Of a stretch of DNA of 64,000 bases, positions 35,650-45,838 are shown piece by piece (positions within the stretch are counted from its first letter, which is position 1; each line of letters begins with the position of its first letter). Position numbers and translations under genes: made by a program. Source of the DNA: Parachlorella kessleri (taxonomy: Eukaryota; Chlorophyta; Trebouxiophyceae; Chlorellales; Chlorellaceae); the NCBI GenBank assembly GCA_001598975.1, contig BBXU01001685.1, positions 1-64,000 on the forward strand. Reading direction: 5' to 3'. The notes under the pieces are model-generated. The model saw nothing but the letters and a program-made list of their open reading frames with translations, did not search any database and was not told where the DNA came from.

Positions 35650-35811
35650 GTGGACGGCTTGGGACGCTGTAAGTTGTGGCCCTGATTCCGTACCTTTTTG
35701 GAGAGTCTGCAGCTACTAGCTCGGGCTAGCAAGCCAGGTAAGCCTTAAGACATACTCTGAGGCAGTTGCTGACCCTGGTGTCCCTCTGAAAGCTTAGCAG
35801 TACATAAGACG

Positions 35812-36020
35812 CCACAGACTTTCTAAGTCAGCCTACGGTGTGCCAAGGTGGATCCTATAGGGTCTTACAGGAGGAGGAGCATAAGCTCGTATTTGCAGTT
35901 TGGGGCTCCATCTTACAGGAACAGGGTACCGGCCCTGTTCCCATCTTAGAGGTGGGCTTGTGGTAATATTGGCATTCTCTCCAGCCAAGTGGCATGCTAG
36001 GGCTAGGGGCATGTGGAGGA
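35812..36020 (+). pseudogene. relic of Lifeguard gene exon 1 and start of intron 1 (copy A)
   Basis: Aligns with 45770-45960: shared blocks include CAGCCTACG, CCAAGGTGGATC, GAGGAGCAT and TTTGGGGCTCC, then an AGGTGGGCTT donor-like site and an intronic GGCATGCTAGGG segment. The Lifeguard ATG (AGCATGAGC) reads AGCATAAGC here, so no start is possible. Confidence 0.78.
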
Positions 36021-36268
36021 CCTTTCCATATTATCTCCTTAGTATATAGGGCTAGAATAGCTCTTGGACACACAGCAAGAGTCTATTGTCCCGACAAAAT
36101 ACCGCATGCACAGCAGGGCTGCTATGTATGCTTTGCCGAGTGAAGGAGAACAAAAACCTCTGTTGTATCTCGCTTTGCATTGAAGGCTCGTCTAGGGTAT
36201 TCTGTAACCTGAGAGTTCAGCGGCTGCAGCGGCGCATACAGATATGATATTATAGCTTTTGTTGCGTC

Positions 36269-39200
36269 ATGTGCGTCGTGCTGATGCGCGGCTGTCGCTC
36301 CGTGAAGGCAGTGCTTGGCAGCACGGACCTTCTGTGCCACATCTTGTCTTTCTGCGGCAGGCAGCCTGCCCCCCCGGCCGTGTGCAAGCTCAAGGCAACT
36401 GATCAAGCCGTCATGTGTTTGATCTGCGCATGCCGTGCAGTCGCGTAGACACGCTTCTAAAGCTGAGAAGGGTGTGTAAGGACTGGGGCAATGCCTGCGA
36501 GAGCGCACTACATCTGCACCGGGTGAAACACACTGTGACAGTAGCACATGGCCATGTTCAATATCAACTTCAGGCCTGCCTAGCGTGCAAAGTACTCTGC
36601 TTCTATCGCTCTGCTCGTATGTGGTGCATCCTAATGCAGCTTCTTTCCCCGTGCTGGCCTTTTCCAGAAGTGCAGCTCCTGCCTTGTCACAGGTTGGCTC
36701 CCTTGAGACTCCCCTAACATCTTGCTAATATGTTCGGGGGCTTATCACATAAACTGTGTGCCATACAGGAGCCTCACCTCGTGTGCCGCTTAGCTGTGCC
36801 TCCTGAAAGCGGCTGTCCCCAACCAGGCTCCTTCTTTCACTCCGAGCTAGTGCAGCTTCTGTCCACTCTGCTTGCGGCACATGTTGACCTTGGCTGCTGC
36901 TTGGACGCACACCCGAATGTGGTTACCCTTAAAGCCACAACACACCTGACTGCGATGGCTATCACAGCAATGCCCATACTGTCCCGCCTTGTTGTGACCC
37001 TGCCCACGGAATCCTTCGCAGTCATAGACAGGTGCGATCCTGTCGTGAAGGGCAATCGTCGAAGGGCCGTACTTGCTGCCTGCGACTGGTAATCTGGGCT
37101 TGGGCTTCAGGACACAGCTGCTCAGTGGCTTGCAGCTCCTCTTGCCCTCTTGACTCTCTGATTGCTTGCTGCTCAGCTTATGCTATGGCAACGTGACCCA
37201 CTGCTTGCAGGGTTCTCCCACGATCGCTTCATCTCACCAGCCTGACAGTGCTGTTCCGAGATGGAGATGTATCAAAGGTTCAGTTCATTGAGGTGGATGA
37301 CGAGGAAGAGAAATACAGCGGCACAGCATTTCGGCGGGCTCTGTGCTGCCTTCCTGACCTTCAGGCATGTAGTTGCTGAACAACCATTAGGTGCATGTGC
37401 CGCATGCTCCGCATTGTCACTCGAGGGGTGCCTACATGATGGCAGTGAGAAGCCAAGCCATTCCGCAGCTATCTCCATATGCACACTTTTTCCCCGGTAG
37501 AATAATCGAGGAGTTGTCTGCACCGCAGCTTCAGGTTTCCCAGCCTATCTGTGCTTACGTGTGCTTGTGCAGGAGCTTACCATATCCGAAGTGCCCATCA
37601 CCACAGAGCTTGGCTTTGATCTGATAAAGGTGACACTGCCCCTGCCATGTGCTTGATCGTTTCTCCCTGTGTGTCGTTCTGGTGGGGCGGTTGGGTTTTC
37701 AATGCTTCAATGCTGCTCTTCCACAGGTTGCGTGAGATAGGATTTGTTGATCGTGCAACCTTGGCGCTGGTAGGATCGATCCTTGATTGTGCTTCATGTT
37801 GGTTTCCCCGTTTGGACGGGATGGTGCATGCCATTGGGGTTAAGTGCTTGGATCTTGTGGTTTGTACATGGTGGCTCCTGGCCTTTTGCTGGCCCCACTT
37901 GTGGATTCACGGCAGCACGGACAGGTGGCAGTTCGCTGTTAGACTAGACTACCCACCCCTTGCTAGTGTTAACTGCACACACACAACCCCCTGCTTGCTG
38001 CAGGCAGCAAGGTGCCTATCCCGGGGCCTGACTAGCCTGGACCTCTCCTTTTGCACACCCAAGGTGGAGCACAACCTTGCTGCAGCAGCCCTCCAGGGAC
38101 TCTCAATGCTGCAGCTGGAGCAGCTGGCACCACTCACGCGCCTGCAGCAGCTGCGTCTGAACGGCCCACTGGGCGGGCAGCAGCATGTGCCCCCCATCCT
38201 CAGTACCATCACTTCGCTGACTCTGCAGGGCCAGAAACCCTTGCTGACGCTGAAGGGGCTCAGCAGCCTGGTGCTTCTGCGTGAGCTGCGCCTGCAATAC
38301 ATCTCAGAGTGGCCTTCTGGGCTGGGCAGCCTGCATTGGCTGACACACCTTGAGCTGAGAGCTGGCCGTGCGCTCGACCTGCCTGCTGATTATGCCCTGC
38401 CACCGCAGCTGCGGCATCTGGAGGTCAGCACCAGCCTTGAGGTGGATCGCAACCCAATCGTCCTGCCTTCCCTCTCCAGCCTTAGTCGGCTGGAGCACCT
38501 CCATCTTGTCGAATGCGATGTCGAAGAGTTGCTGTACCGCCTGCCCCACCTCAGCTGCCTCACACTCTTGCACTTGACGTACTGCTGCATTGACTATGTT
38601 CTGGGATGTGATGGTGGCCGGCTGCAGCTATCACACCTGGCAGCATTGCAGCACCTGCATGTGGAAAAGTGCAGAATCACAGAGGCCCCGGCTGGGCTGT
38701 GCCAGCTGTCGGCCCTTACAGAACTGGTGTTGGAGGGCAACATTGTTGGAGAGGTCTACGACTATGGCTCTCATGAATCAGATGACGGTGCCATGGATGA
38801 AGGAGACAGGCCAGCCAAATCAGGTCTGCTGGGTGCCATGTATGGCGGGTGCATGACAGGCAGGGATCTGGACGAGGACGACCGCATCTGGCTGGGTCCC
38901 ACAAGCCCTGCTGCCACCTTGAGCCGCCTGCCGGCCTTGCAGAGGCTGAGTATCCGGCGACAGCACCCCTACAGCGGCCACCGCCATGAACAGAACGGCA
39001 GCAAGTCAGCTCGGCGCCTGGTGCAGCAGCAGCTCCACTCGTTCCTCTCCATGCGCAGCCCCACCCTCGCCAACCTTACCTACCTGCAGCTCCGCCACGA
39101 TGGCGGCAGCAGCGAGCAGCTGCCATGGAGCGGGCTGTCAGCTTGCATGGCCAGCATGCCCTCGCTGCGCCACTTGCATGTCATGCAGCCGTGCCCCTAC

Positions 39201-39713
39201 TACTGGCCTAAGGGCGTCGGCAAGCTCCAGCACCTGACGCACCTCAGCCTCTGCTGCGTCTCCAGCGCCCCACCTTGCGCACGGTCCCCTTTCCCCCTCG
39301 CGCTGCCCCGTCTGCGAACCCTGCGGCTGGGCTGCAAGGAGGTCGGCTTCACAGCAACCAGCCGCCAACCCCTGCCTTTCCCGGACAAGCTGAGGACAGT
39401 GTGCCCACAGCTGAGCCACCTGGCATGCCGCTTTGTGAACGGGCCAGCATTGGTTCGGGCCTTGCCAGACCTGGCTGGGTTGACAGAGGTGGATTTGCGC
39501 CAATGTGACCTCTCTGGTGCCCCACTTGATTTGGGGCAGCTGCGGAGCCTGCAGCGTGCTCGCTTTCAGGGCTGCAGGATCTCGCAGCCGCCTGTGGGGC
39601 TTTCAATTCTGGAAGCTTTGACCAAGCTTGAGCTGCAGGGCAATGATCTTAGCTACGCCAGCAAGAGGGTGGTGCGTGGCCAGGCTGGCAGTCATGTGGA
39701 TGTGGAGATTTGA
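36269..39713 (+). CDS. F-box/LRR protein, tandem copy 2
   Basis: Same six-exon plan as copy 1: 36269-36360, 36441-36522, 36769-37031, 37211-37364, 37573-37629, 38004-39713; also 785 aa, with a last exon of identical length. F-box: AVLGSTDLLCHILSFCGR then VDTLLKLRRVCKDWGNACES. The LRR block keeps the acidic insertion (SDDGAMDEGDRPAKSG) and DEDDRIWLGPTSP. Two donors are GC rather than GT: intron 1 (CAG|GCAGCC, where copies 1 and 3 have CAG|GTGGGC) and intron 4 (CAG|GCATGT). If the intron 1 donor does not work, the reading frame hits a stop shortly after, so expression of this copy deserves checking. Otherwise the frame is open and purifying selection looks likely. It probably targets a protein for SCF-dependent ubiquitination; the partner is unknown. 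Confidence 0.8.
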
Positions 39714-40905
39714 CTTCAAGCTTTAGAGTACTGTGTCCACAGCAGGATTAGAACGGATGTTTATTGTCTATATAGTAGTCCGTATATTTCGTGTAGTGGT
39801 CATACCTGCCCGTGGGAGCTTCTCCAACTTAAGGCCTGCTGAACGCATGGCCGTGTATGTTATGTACTCTGTAGTCAGCCAGCTGGTTGTCAGATGCCTT
39901 GTTCGTGCCAACCGCACATTGTGGACTGGAAGCCTCACTGTTCATGCGATGCTGCATGCTTGATGTTGGTGGGCAAAGAAGGGTCAGAGGACCATGTCAG
40001 ATGGGTGCATGATCATCCCCACTGACAGATAGGGTCTGCCGGCTTGACAGAACCAACAACCTCATCTCTAAGTCACCAGTAACCCTCTTGCAACCAAGAG
40101 GAGGGGCACCATCTTCTTCATCATCATCATATCATAGTGGACGGCTTGGGACGCTGTAAGTTGTGGCCCTGATTCCGTACCTTTTTGGAGAGTCTGCAGC
40201 TACTAGCTCGGGCTAGCAGGCCAGGTAAGCCTTAAGACATACTCTGAGGCAGTTGCTGACCCTGGTGTCCTTCTGAAAGCTTGGCAGTACCCCTGGTACC
40301 AACTTGAAGTCACAGCTACAAACCTGTTCTGACCACTGTCCTCACTGGTTCGTCGTCTACTTCCTTGCGCCCTGGGATCCGGTTTAATGGTTGTAACTGC
40401 AAGAGGAATCGGTGTCCACCTAAGACGCCACAGACTTTCTAGGTCAGCCTACGGTGTGCCAAGGTGGATCCTATAGCGTCTTACACGAGGAGGAGCACAA
40501 GCTCGTACTTGCAGTTTGGGGCTCCATCTTAAAGGTGGGCTTGTGTAATATTGGGATTCTCCAGCCAAGTGGGCATGCTAGGGCATGCGAAGGACCTTGC
40601 CACGTCATCGTAATGGTAGATCGTAGGGCTGGAAGGACTCTTGGATACAGGATACACAGCAAGAGTCAAGTGCCTCTGGTTAGTTTCTGTCAATTGTCCC
40701 GACAAAATACCGCATGCACAGCAGGGGCTGCGCTATTGTATGCTTTGCCGTGTGAAGGAGAAAAAGACAAATAACCCCTTACAATGTATCTCGCTTCACA
40801 ATTCAAGGATCTTCTAGGGCAGTTTGTGATATGAGAGATCACCGGCTGCAGCAGCGCCTACATTACCTGATGTTATAGCTTTGTTGCGTCTTGTGCGTCG
40901 GGCCG
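39714..40905. other. spacer F-box gene 2 to 3 with relic Lifeguard exon
   Basis: 1.2 kb, largely collinear with 35044-36268: a short ATC tract, a block identical or nearly so to 35655-35795 (GGGACGCTGTAAGTTGTGG to TCTGAAAGCTTGG), a TGTAA at 40155-40159, relic copy B and the F-box promoter segment. The dispersed-repeat pair present in the first spacer is absent here. Confidence 0.75.
40427..40620 (+). pseudogene. relic of Lifeguard gene exon 1 (copy B)
   Basis: Matches copy A and the true exon at 45839: CAGCCTACGGTGTGCCAAGG, then GAGGAGCACAAGCTCGTA and TTGGGGCTCCATCTT, and a donor-like AGGTGGGCTTGTG. The ATG position reads ACA. A following GGCATGCTAGGGCATGCG and GGACCTTGCCACGT match Lifeguard intron 1. 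Confidence 0.78.
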
Positions 40906-43900
40906 ATGCGCGGCTCTCACTCCGCGAAGGCAGTGCTAGGCAGCACGGACCTTCTGTGCCACATCTTATCTTTCTGCGGCAGGTGGGCCGCTCCATAAAC
41001 CATGCATGTGGCCCAAAGCAAGCAACTGATCAAGCCGTCAACAAGTTTGTCCTGTTCGTTCCTACTTCCCTCGCAGCCGCATAGACACCTATCTGAAGCT
41101 GAGAAGGGTGTGCAAGGCCTGGAGCAGCGCCTGTGAGAGGGCACTACATCTGCAGCAGGTGCGAACATGAAAGCCATCTTTGGTACCCAGTCCAGCACTA
41201 CCTCCTGTCCCAAAATACTCTGCTGACAGCGCCCTGCATCCTTAAAGTATTGCACATCTGATGCAGCCTAGTTAGTAGCGCCGCATTTTTCAACTAGGCT
41301 GCAGTTCCTGTAGGGTCACAGGTTGAGCTCCCCTTGCGGCGCTCATCCTTGCTCCCAAGTCGGGGTGGCTTATCACACGGACTGTGCAACCTTCAGGAAC
41401 CCCGCCTCGTGTGTCGCATAGCTGTGCCACTACAAGGCGGTCCTCAGCCAGACACCTTCTTTCACTCTCAGCTGGTGCAGCTTCTGTCCACTCTGCTTAC
41501 GGCACATGTTCACCTTGGCTGCTGCTTGGATGCACGGCCAACTGTAGTTCACCTTGAAGCCACAACACGCTTGACTGCGATGGCTATCACGGCAATGCCC
41601 ATGCTGTCCCGCCTGGATGTGGTCCTACCTACACAGGCCTTCGCGGTCATGGACAGGTGTGTTTCTGTCGATAAAGGGCAGTACTGCTTCCTGCAATGCG
41701 TGCGACTGGCTTCAATAGGCAGCCGTCCAGCGGCCGGAAGCTCCTCTTGCACCCAACTCTCTGATTGCTTGCTGCTTATCATACTCTAGTCTGGCAACTT
41801 GGCCCCTGCTTGCAGGGTTCTCCCGCGATCACTTCATCTCACCAGCCTGACAGTGCTGTTCCGAGATGGAGATGATGAAAAGTTTCGGTTCATTGAGGTG
41901 GATAAAGAGGAGGAATGCAGCTGCACAGCACTTAGGCGGGCTCTGCGCTGCCTTCCTTTCCTCCAGGCAAGTAGTTGCTGGACAATGAGTAGGTGCATGT
42001 GCCGCTTGCTCCGCATTGTCACTTGAGGGGTGCCTACACGATGGCAGTGCGGTGTAGGCTGCCAAGCCTTCCCGCAGCTATCTCCATCATGCGCTTTTTC
42101 CCCGCTAGCAAACTTGAGGACTTGTCTGCACCGCAGCTTCATGTTTCCAAGCCTATCTGCGCTTACGTGTGCTTGTGCAGGAGCTCACCATAACCAGAAT
42201 ACCCATTGATGCTGAGCTTGGCTTTGACCTGATGAAGGTGAGCAGCCCCTGCCATGTGCTGGGTCATACTTCCTTGTGTGCCGATGTGTCGGGGTGTGGG
42301 GTTTAAGTGCTCCTCTTCGACAGGTTGCAAGCGGTTGGGTTTGCAAGGCCGTGTCACCTTGTTGAGAGCGCTGGTGGGATAGATCCTTGACTGTGCTTTA
42401 TTAGCATGGGTGGCAGGTAGTGTACATTGGTTTCACGGTTCGTACGGGATGGTGCATGCCATTGAGGACAGGCGCTTGCATCTTGTGGTGTGTGGCATGG
42501 TGGCTCCTGGCTTTTTGCTGGCCCCACTTGTGGGGGACTCAGTGCAGCACGGCCAGGTGGCGGTAAGCTGTTAGACTAAATAGACTACCCATCCCTTGAT
42601 AGTGTCTGCTGCATACACACAGTCTGCTGCTTGCCGCAGGCAGCAAGGTGCCTATCCCGGGGCCTGACCAGCCTGGACCTCTCTTTCTGCTCGCCCGACG
42701 TGGGGCACAACCCTGCAGCAGCAGCTCTCCAGGGGGATTCGCTGCATCAGCTAGACCAGCTTGCGTCCCTCATGCGCCTGGAGCGGCTGCACCTCAACGG
42801 CCTACTGGGCGGGCAGCAGCGTGTGCCAACCGCCCTCAGCACCCTCACTTCCCTGCGTCTGCAGGGCCACAACCCAATGGTGCTTAGAGGCATTGGCAGC
42901 CTGCTGCTTCTGTGTGAGCTGCGCCTGCAGGACCTCTCAGAGTGGCCCTCTGGGCTGGAGAGCTTACAGAGGCTGACGCACCTGGCGCTGAAGGCTGGCC
43001 GTACGCTCGACCTGCCCGCTGGTTGTGCCCTGCCACCCCAGCTGCGGCATCTGGAGGTCAGCGCCGACCCGGAGGCGGATACCTGCGCAATCGTGCTGCC
43101 CTCACTCTCGAACCTGGGGCAGCTCCAGCACCTAAACCTTAAGGAGTGCGACCTTGATGAGCTCCTTGACAGCCTGCCCCACCTCAGCTGCCTGACACTT
43201 TTGCGGCTCAGGTTCTGCAGCCTTGAGGAGGATCTGGGAGTCGAGGGCGGCCGGCTGCAGCTGTCGCACCTGGCAGCCCTGCAGCACCTGCAAGTGGAAA
43301 GCTGCACCCTCTCAGAGGCCCCCGCCGGGCTGCGCCAGCTGTCGGCCCTCACGGAACTAGTGCTGGCCGGCAACGACATCGGAGTGTGCTATTGCTCAGA
43401 TGAGTCGGATGACGACAGTGCCATGGGTGGAGGATGCAGGCCAGTCCCAGCAGGGCTCCTGGGTGCAATGTATGACGGGCGCATGACACGTCCGAATCTA
43501 GATGAGGATGACCGCATCTGGCTGGGTCCGCCAAGCCCTGTGGCCACCTTGAGCCGCCTGCCGGCCTTGCACAGGCTCAGTATACGGCAACGGCTTCCCC
43601 ACTGGGGCCTCTGCCATCATCGGAGCGGCAGCAAGTCAGCTCGGCGCCTGGTGCAGCAGCAGCTCCACTCTTTCCTTTTAATGCCCAGCCCCACCTTGTC
43701 TGTCCTCACCTATCTGCAGCTATATGATAGCGCCAGCAATTTGCAGCTCCCATGGAGCGGGCTGTCAGCTTGCCTGGCCAGAATGCCCTCCCTGCGCCAC
43801 TTGGAGATCGTGCAGCCCTGCTCGTGCTGCTGGCCGAAGGGCATTGGCCAGCTCCAGCACTTGACTCACCTAAGCCTAGTGTGCGACTCCAATGCCCCAG

Positions 43901-44340
43901 CTTGCGCCCAATCCCCCTTCCCCCTTGCGCCGCCCCGGCTGCAAGCCCTGCAGCTGGGTTGTGAGGTCGGCTCAAAAGCCACCAGCCGCAAGCCCCTGCC
44001 TTTGTCAGACAAGCTGTGGACGGTGTGCCCACAGCTGAGCCACTTGACATGCTATTTTGTGGACGGGCCAGCACTGGTGCGGGCAATGCCAGCCCTGACC
44101 GGCTTGACAGAGCTGTCCTTGCAGCACTGCGATCTCTCCGGTGCTCCACTGGATCTGCGGCACATGCGGAGCCTGCAGTGTGCCCGCTTCCCGGGCTGCA
44201 GGATCTCGCAGCCACCTATCGGGCTGTCAACTCTTGGTGCTTTGACCAAGCTTGAGCTGTACAACAATACACTTGACTACAGCAGCGCGAGGGTGGTGCG
44301 TGACCAGGCTGGCAGTCATGTGAATGTGAAGTTCACCTGA
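40906..44340 (+). CDS. F-box/LRR protein, tandem copy 3
   Basis: Exons 40906-40982, 41077-41158, 41397-41656, 41816-41966, 42181-42237, 42640-44340; 775 aa. F-box: AVLGSTDLLCHILSFCGR then IDTYLKLRRVCKAWSSACER. The LRR region is closest to copy 1 in exons 5 and 6 (ELTITRIPIDAELGFDLMK is identical). The acidic insertion is shorter (SDESDDDSAMGGG), followed by DEDDRIWLGPPSP. The ATG used by copies 1 and 2 is TTG here, so translation should begin five codons later at an in-frame ATG that copy 2 also has. Intron 4 uses a GC donor (CAG|GCAAGT). Intron 5 contains a fragment of the dispersed repeat on the minus strand (about 42398-42420). Confidence 0.84.
42398..42420 (-). repeat. dispersed repeat fragment in F-box gene 3 intron 5
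   Basis: The minus strand reads CTACCTGCCACCCATGCTAA, the terminal part of the dispersed repeat. Confidence 0.6.
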
Positions 44341-44404
44341 CCTCAGCTTCATGCTTCAGAGTTCGGTGTCCAAAGCAGCGTAGGACCATCACTCTTTCAT
44401 TATA

Positions 44405-44409
44405 TGTAA
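44405..44409 (+). promoter_or_regulatory. TGTAA polyadenylation signal candidate, F-box gene 3
   Basis: TGTAA 65 bp after the stop codon. It sits at the left edge of a dispersed-repeat copy, so the repeat insertion may have supplied or moved the 3' end. Confidence 0.45.
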
Positions 44410-44496
44410 CTCAGGCTCATTCTGCATCCAGCATTGTCAGTCCAGACCAGCCCAGCTCTCACTCCCTGTTCGCACTACCTGCCACCCATGCTAATA
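44409..44496 (+). repeat. dispersed repeat copy
   Basis: Contains ACTCAGGCTCATTCTGCATC, then CCAGCCCAGCTCTCACT, and ends CACTACCTGCCACCCATGCT plus AATA. Near-identical to 35553-35649. Confidence 0.8.
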
Positions 44497-44994
44497 TAGT
44501 CCGTATTGCAAGTAGCGGGAATCACTGCATGTGAAAGCTTCGTCTAGCAAACCTGGCATCACCTTAGAGGCAGGTTTTTGCTAGAACGCATGGCTCTGTA
44601 TGTTATTTACTGGTCAGCGGCCAGCTGCTGTGTCAGGTGCCTTGTTCGTGTCAGCCGCACATTGTGGACTGGAAGCCTTAACCCAGATGTCATGCGGTTG
44701 CTTTAAGGTGGTGGACAAAGCAGGCAACCTGGAACACGGCAAACGGGTGCATGATCATCTTTTTCATCCCATGGTCAGAGACGGTCTTGACAGTGCACTG
44801 CAGTGCCAACAGGCCTTTTTCTGTGAGTCACCAGAACTTCTCTTGCAACCAAGAGGGGCTGCTCAAGCTTAGTAGAGGACTCGTACCGCGGTATGTTATA
44901 GCCCTTCTTCCCTGGGAGAGATTTACAAGTACTGGCTAGCCATAGTAGGGCCAGCAAGCCAGGCAAGCGTTAACGCATACTTTCTACTGGCTCA

Positions 44995-45084
44995 GACTTC
45001 AGGCAAGACTCAGGCTCATTCTGCATCCAGCCCTGTCAGTCCCAGCTCTCACTTCCTGTTTGCACTACCTGCCACACATGCTGA
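44995..45084 (+). repeat. dispersed repeat copy
   Basis: Contains CAGGCAAGACTCAGGCTCAT, then CTGCATCCAGCCCTGTCAGT, then CACTACCTGCCACACATGCT. Lies about 120 bp left of the MITE. Confidence 0.8.
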
Positions 45085-45201
45085 TGCTGTGACTGCAAGT
45101 TCGCACTGGGAGTACTTGGTTTCGGGAGGGACATCATTTTCGGCAACTGCTAGCAACATGATCATGCCCCACTTGTCTGACTGAGGCGGGTTACATGCCC
45201 C

Positions 45202-45673
45202 CAGGGTTTCTTTTTTCGTTTTACAATTTGGCGACGTTTGGCTCCGGCCATGGCACCAAAAGCAATTTTGTAGCCAAACTTTGGCTCCAGGAACTAAACT
45301 TTTGGCTCCGGGGGTTGTCTTTAGGTTCTCAAAATTTGACTTAGGGCTGGCATGGCCCTGGGTTATGGAAGCTGGCCCCGGTGTTGCTCCTTTTTCTTAC
45401 ACCTAAGCCTGACGTTGCCAATCAGCTTCACTTTCCCAGCATGTTACCGGCAGGCCCTCAGCGCCACATGTAACAATGATCCACAGTGTACCGGCTGCCT
45501 GGCTGGCACACATAGTGGCGATATGCTGCTGATCTTTGGCGCCGCACCTTCGTCGCGGCTATAGAATTTAGCCAAAATCTTTGGCGACGGCGCTACGCAC
45601 CGTCGCCGAACAAGCCGTCTAGCGCTCAATATTTAGCCAAAGGTTGGCGAAATCGCCAAAAAAAGAAACCCTG
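45202..45673. mobile_element. hAT-like MITE with 15-bp TIRs and 8-bp target duplication
   Basis: The 472-bp element starts CAGGGTTTCTTTTTT (45202-45216) and ends with the exact reverse complement of that. It is flanked by direct repeats CATGCCCC at 45194-45201 and 45674-45681. An 8-bp duplication with CAGGG termini is the hallmark of hAT transposons. The interior is non-coding, with several copies of a TTTGGCTCC-type motif near the left end and TTAGCCAAA near the right, i.e. extended subterminal inverted similarity. No transposase is encoded, so it is non-autonomous. It lies between F-box gene 3 and the Lifeguard gene. Confidence 0.9.
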
Positions 45674-45838
45674 CATGCCCCACTTGTTACTTCCTTGCGC
45701 CCGCGGGAGCCGGGTTCCATGAGGTGGAGAAAACGGTGTCCTAGTTTGGGCAACTAAAGACGCCATAGAATTCTTCGTTCAAGGCAGCCTACGTTGCTGG
45801 CCAAGGTGGATCGTACAGCTTCTCACAGGAAGAGGAGC

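Larger units (their letters stand above)
35044..36268. other. spacer F-box gene 1 to 2: 3'UTR, dispersed repeats, relic Lifeguard exon
   Basis: 1.2 kb. It contains an ATC microsatellite (about 35430-35457), two tandem dispersed-repeat copies (35465-35649), a TGTAA at 35668-35672, a degenerate copy of the Lifeguard first exon and intron (about 35812-36020), and the duplicated F-box promoter segment. Confidence 0.75.
31560..45838 (+). repeat. tandem segmental duplication, three units of about 4.4-4.6 kb
   Basis: Unit starts, measured at the F-box ATG, are 31821, 36269 and 40906. Each unit holds promoter, F-box/LRR gene, 3' spacer and the 5' end of a Lifeguard gene. Only the last unit is followed by an intact Lifeguard gene. 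Exon lengths and phases are kept across units while introns have diverged. Confidence 0.8.
44341..45838. other. spacer F-box gene 3 to Lifeguard gene
   Basis: 1.5 kb with a TGTAA at 44405-44409 (poly(A) signal candidate for F-box gene 3), two dispersed-repeat copies, and a complete MITE at 45202-45673. Lifeguard 5' sequence starts about 45770. Confidence 0.75.

Noticed and set aside
36269..39713. F-box copy 2 as a pseudogene because intron 1 lacks GT
   Set aside because: The GC donor keeps the exact exon length and phase of the other copies, the rest of the frame is open, and GC donors are frequent in this genome.
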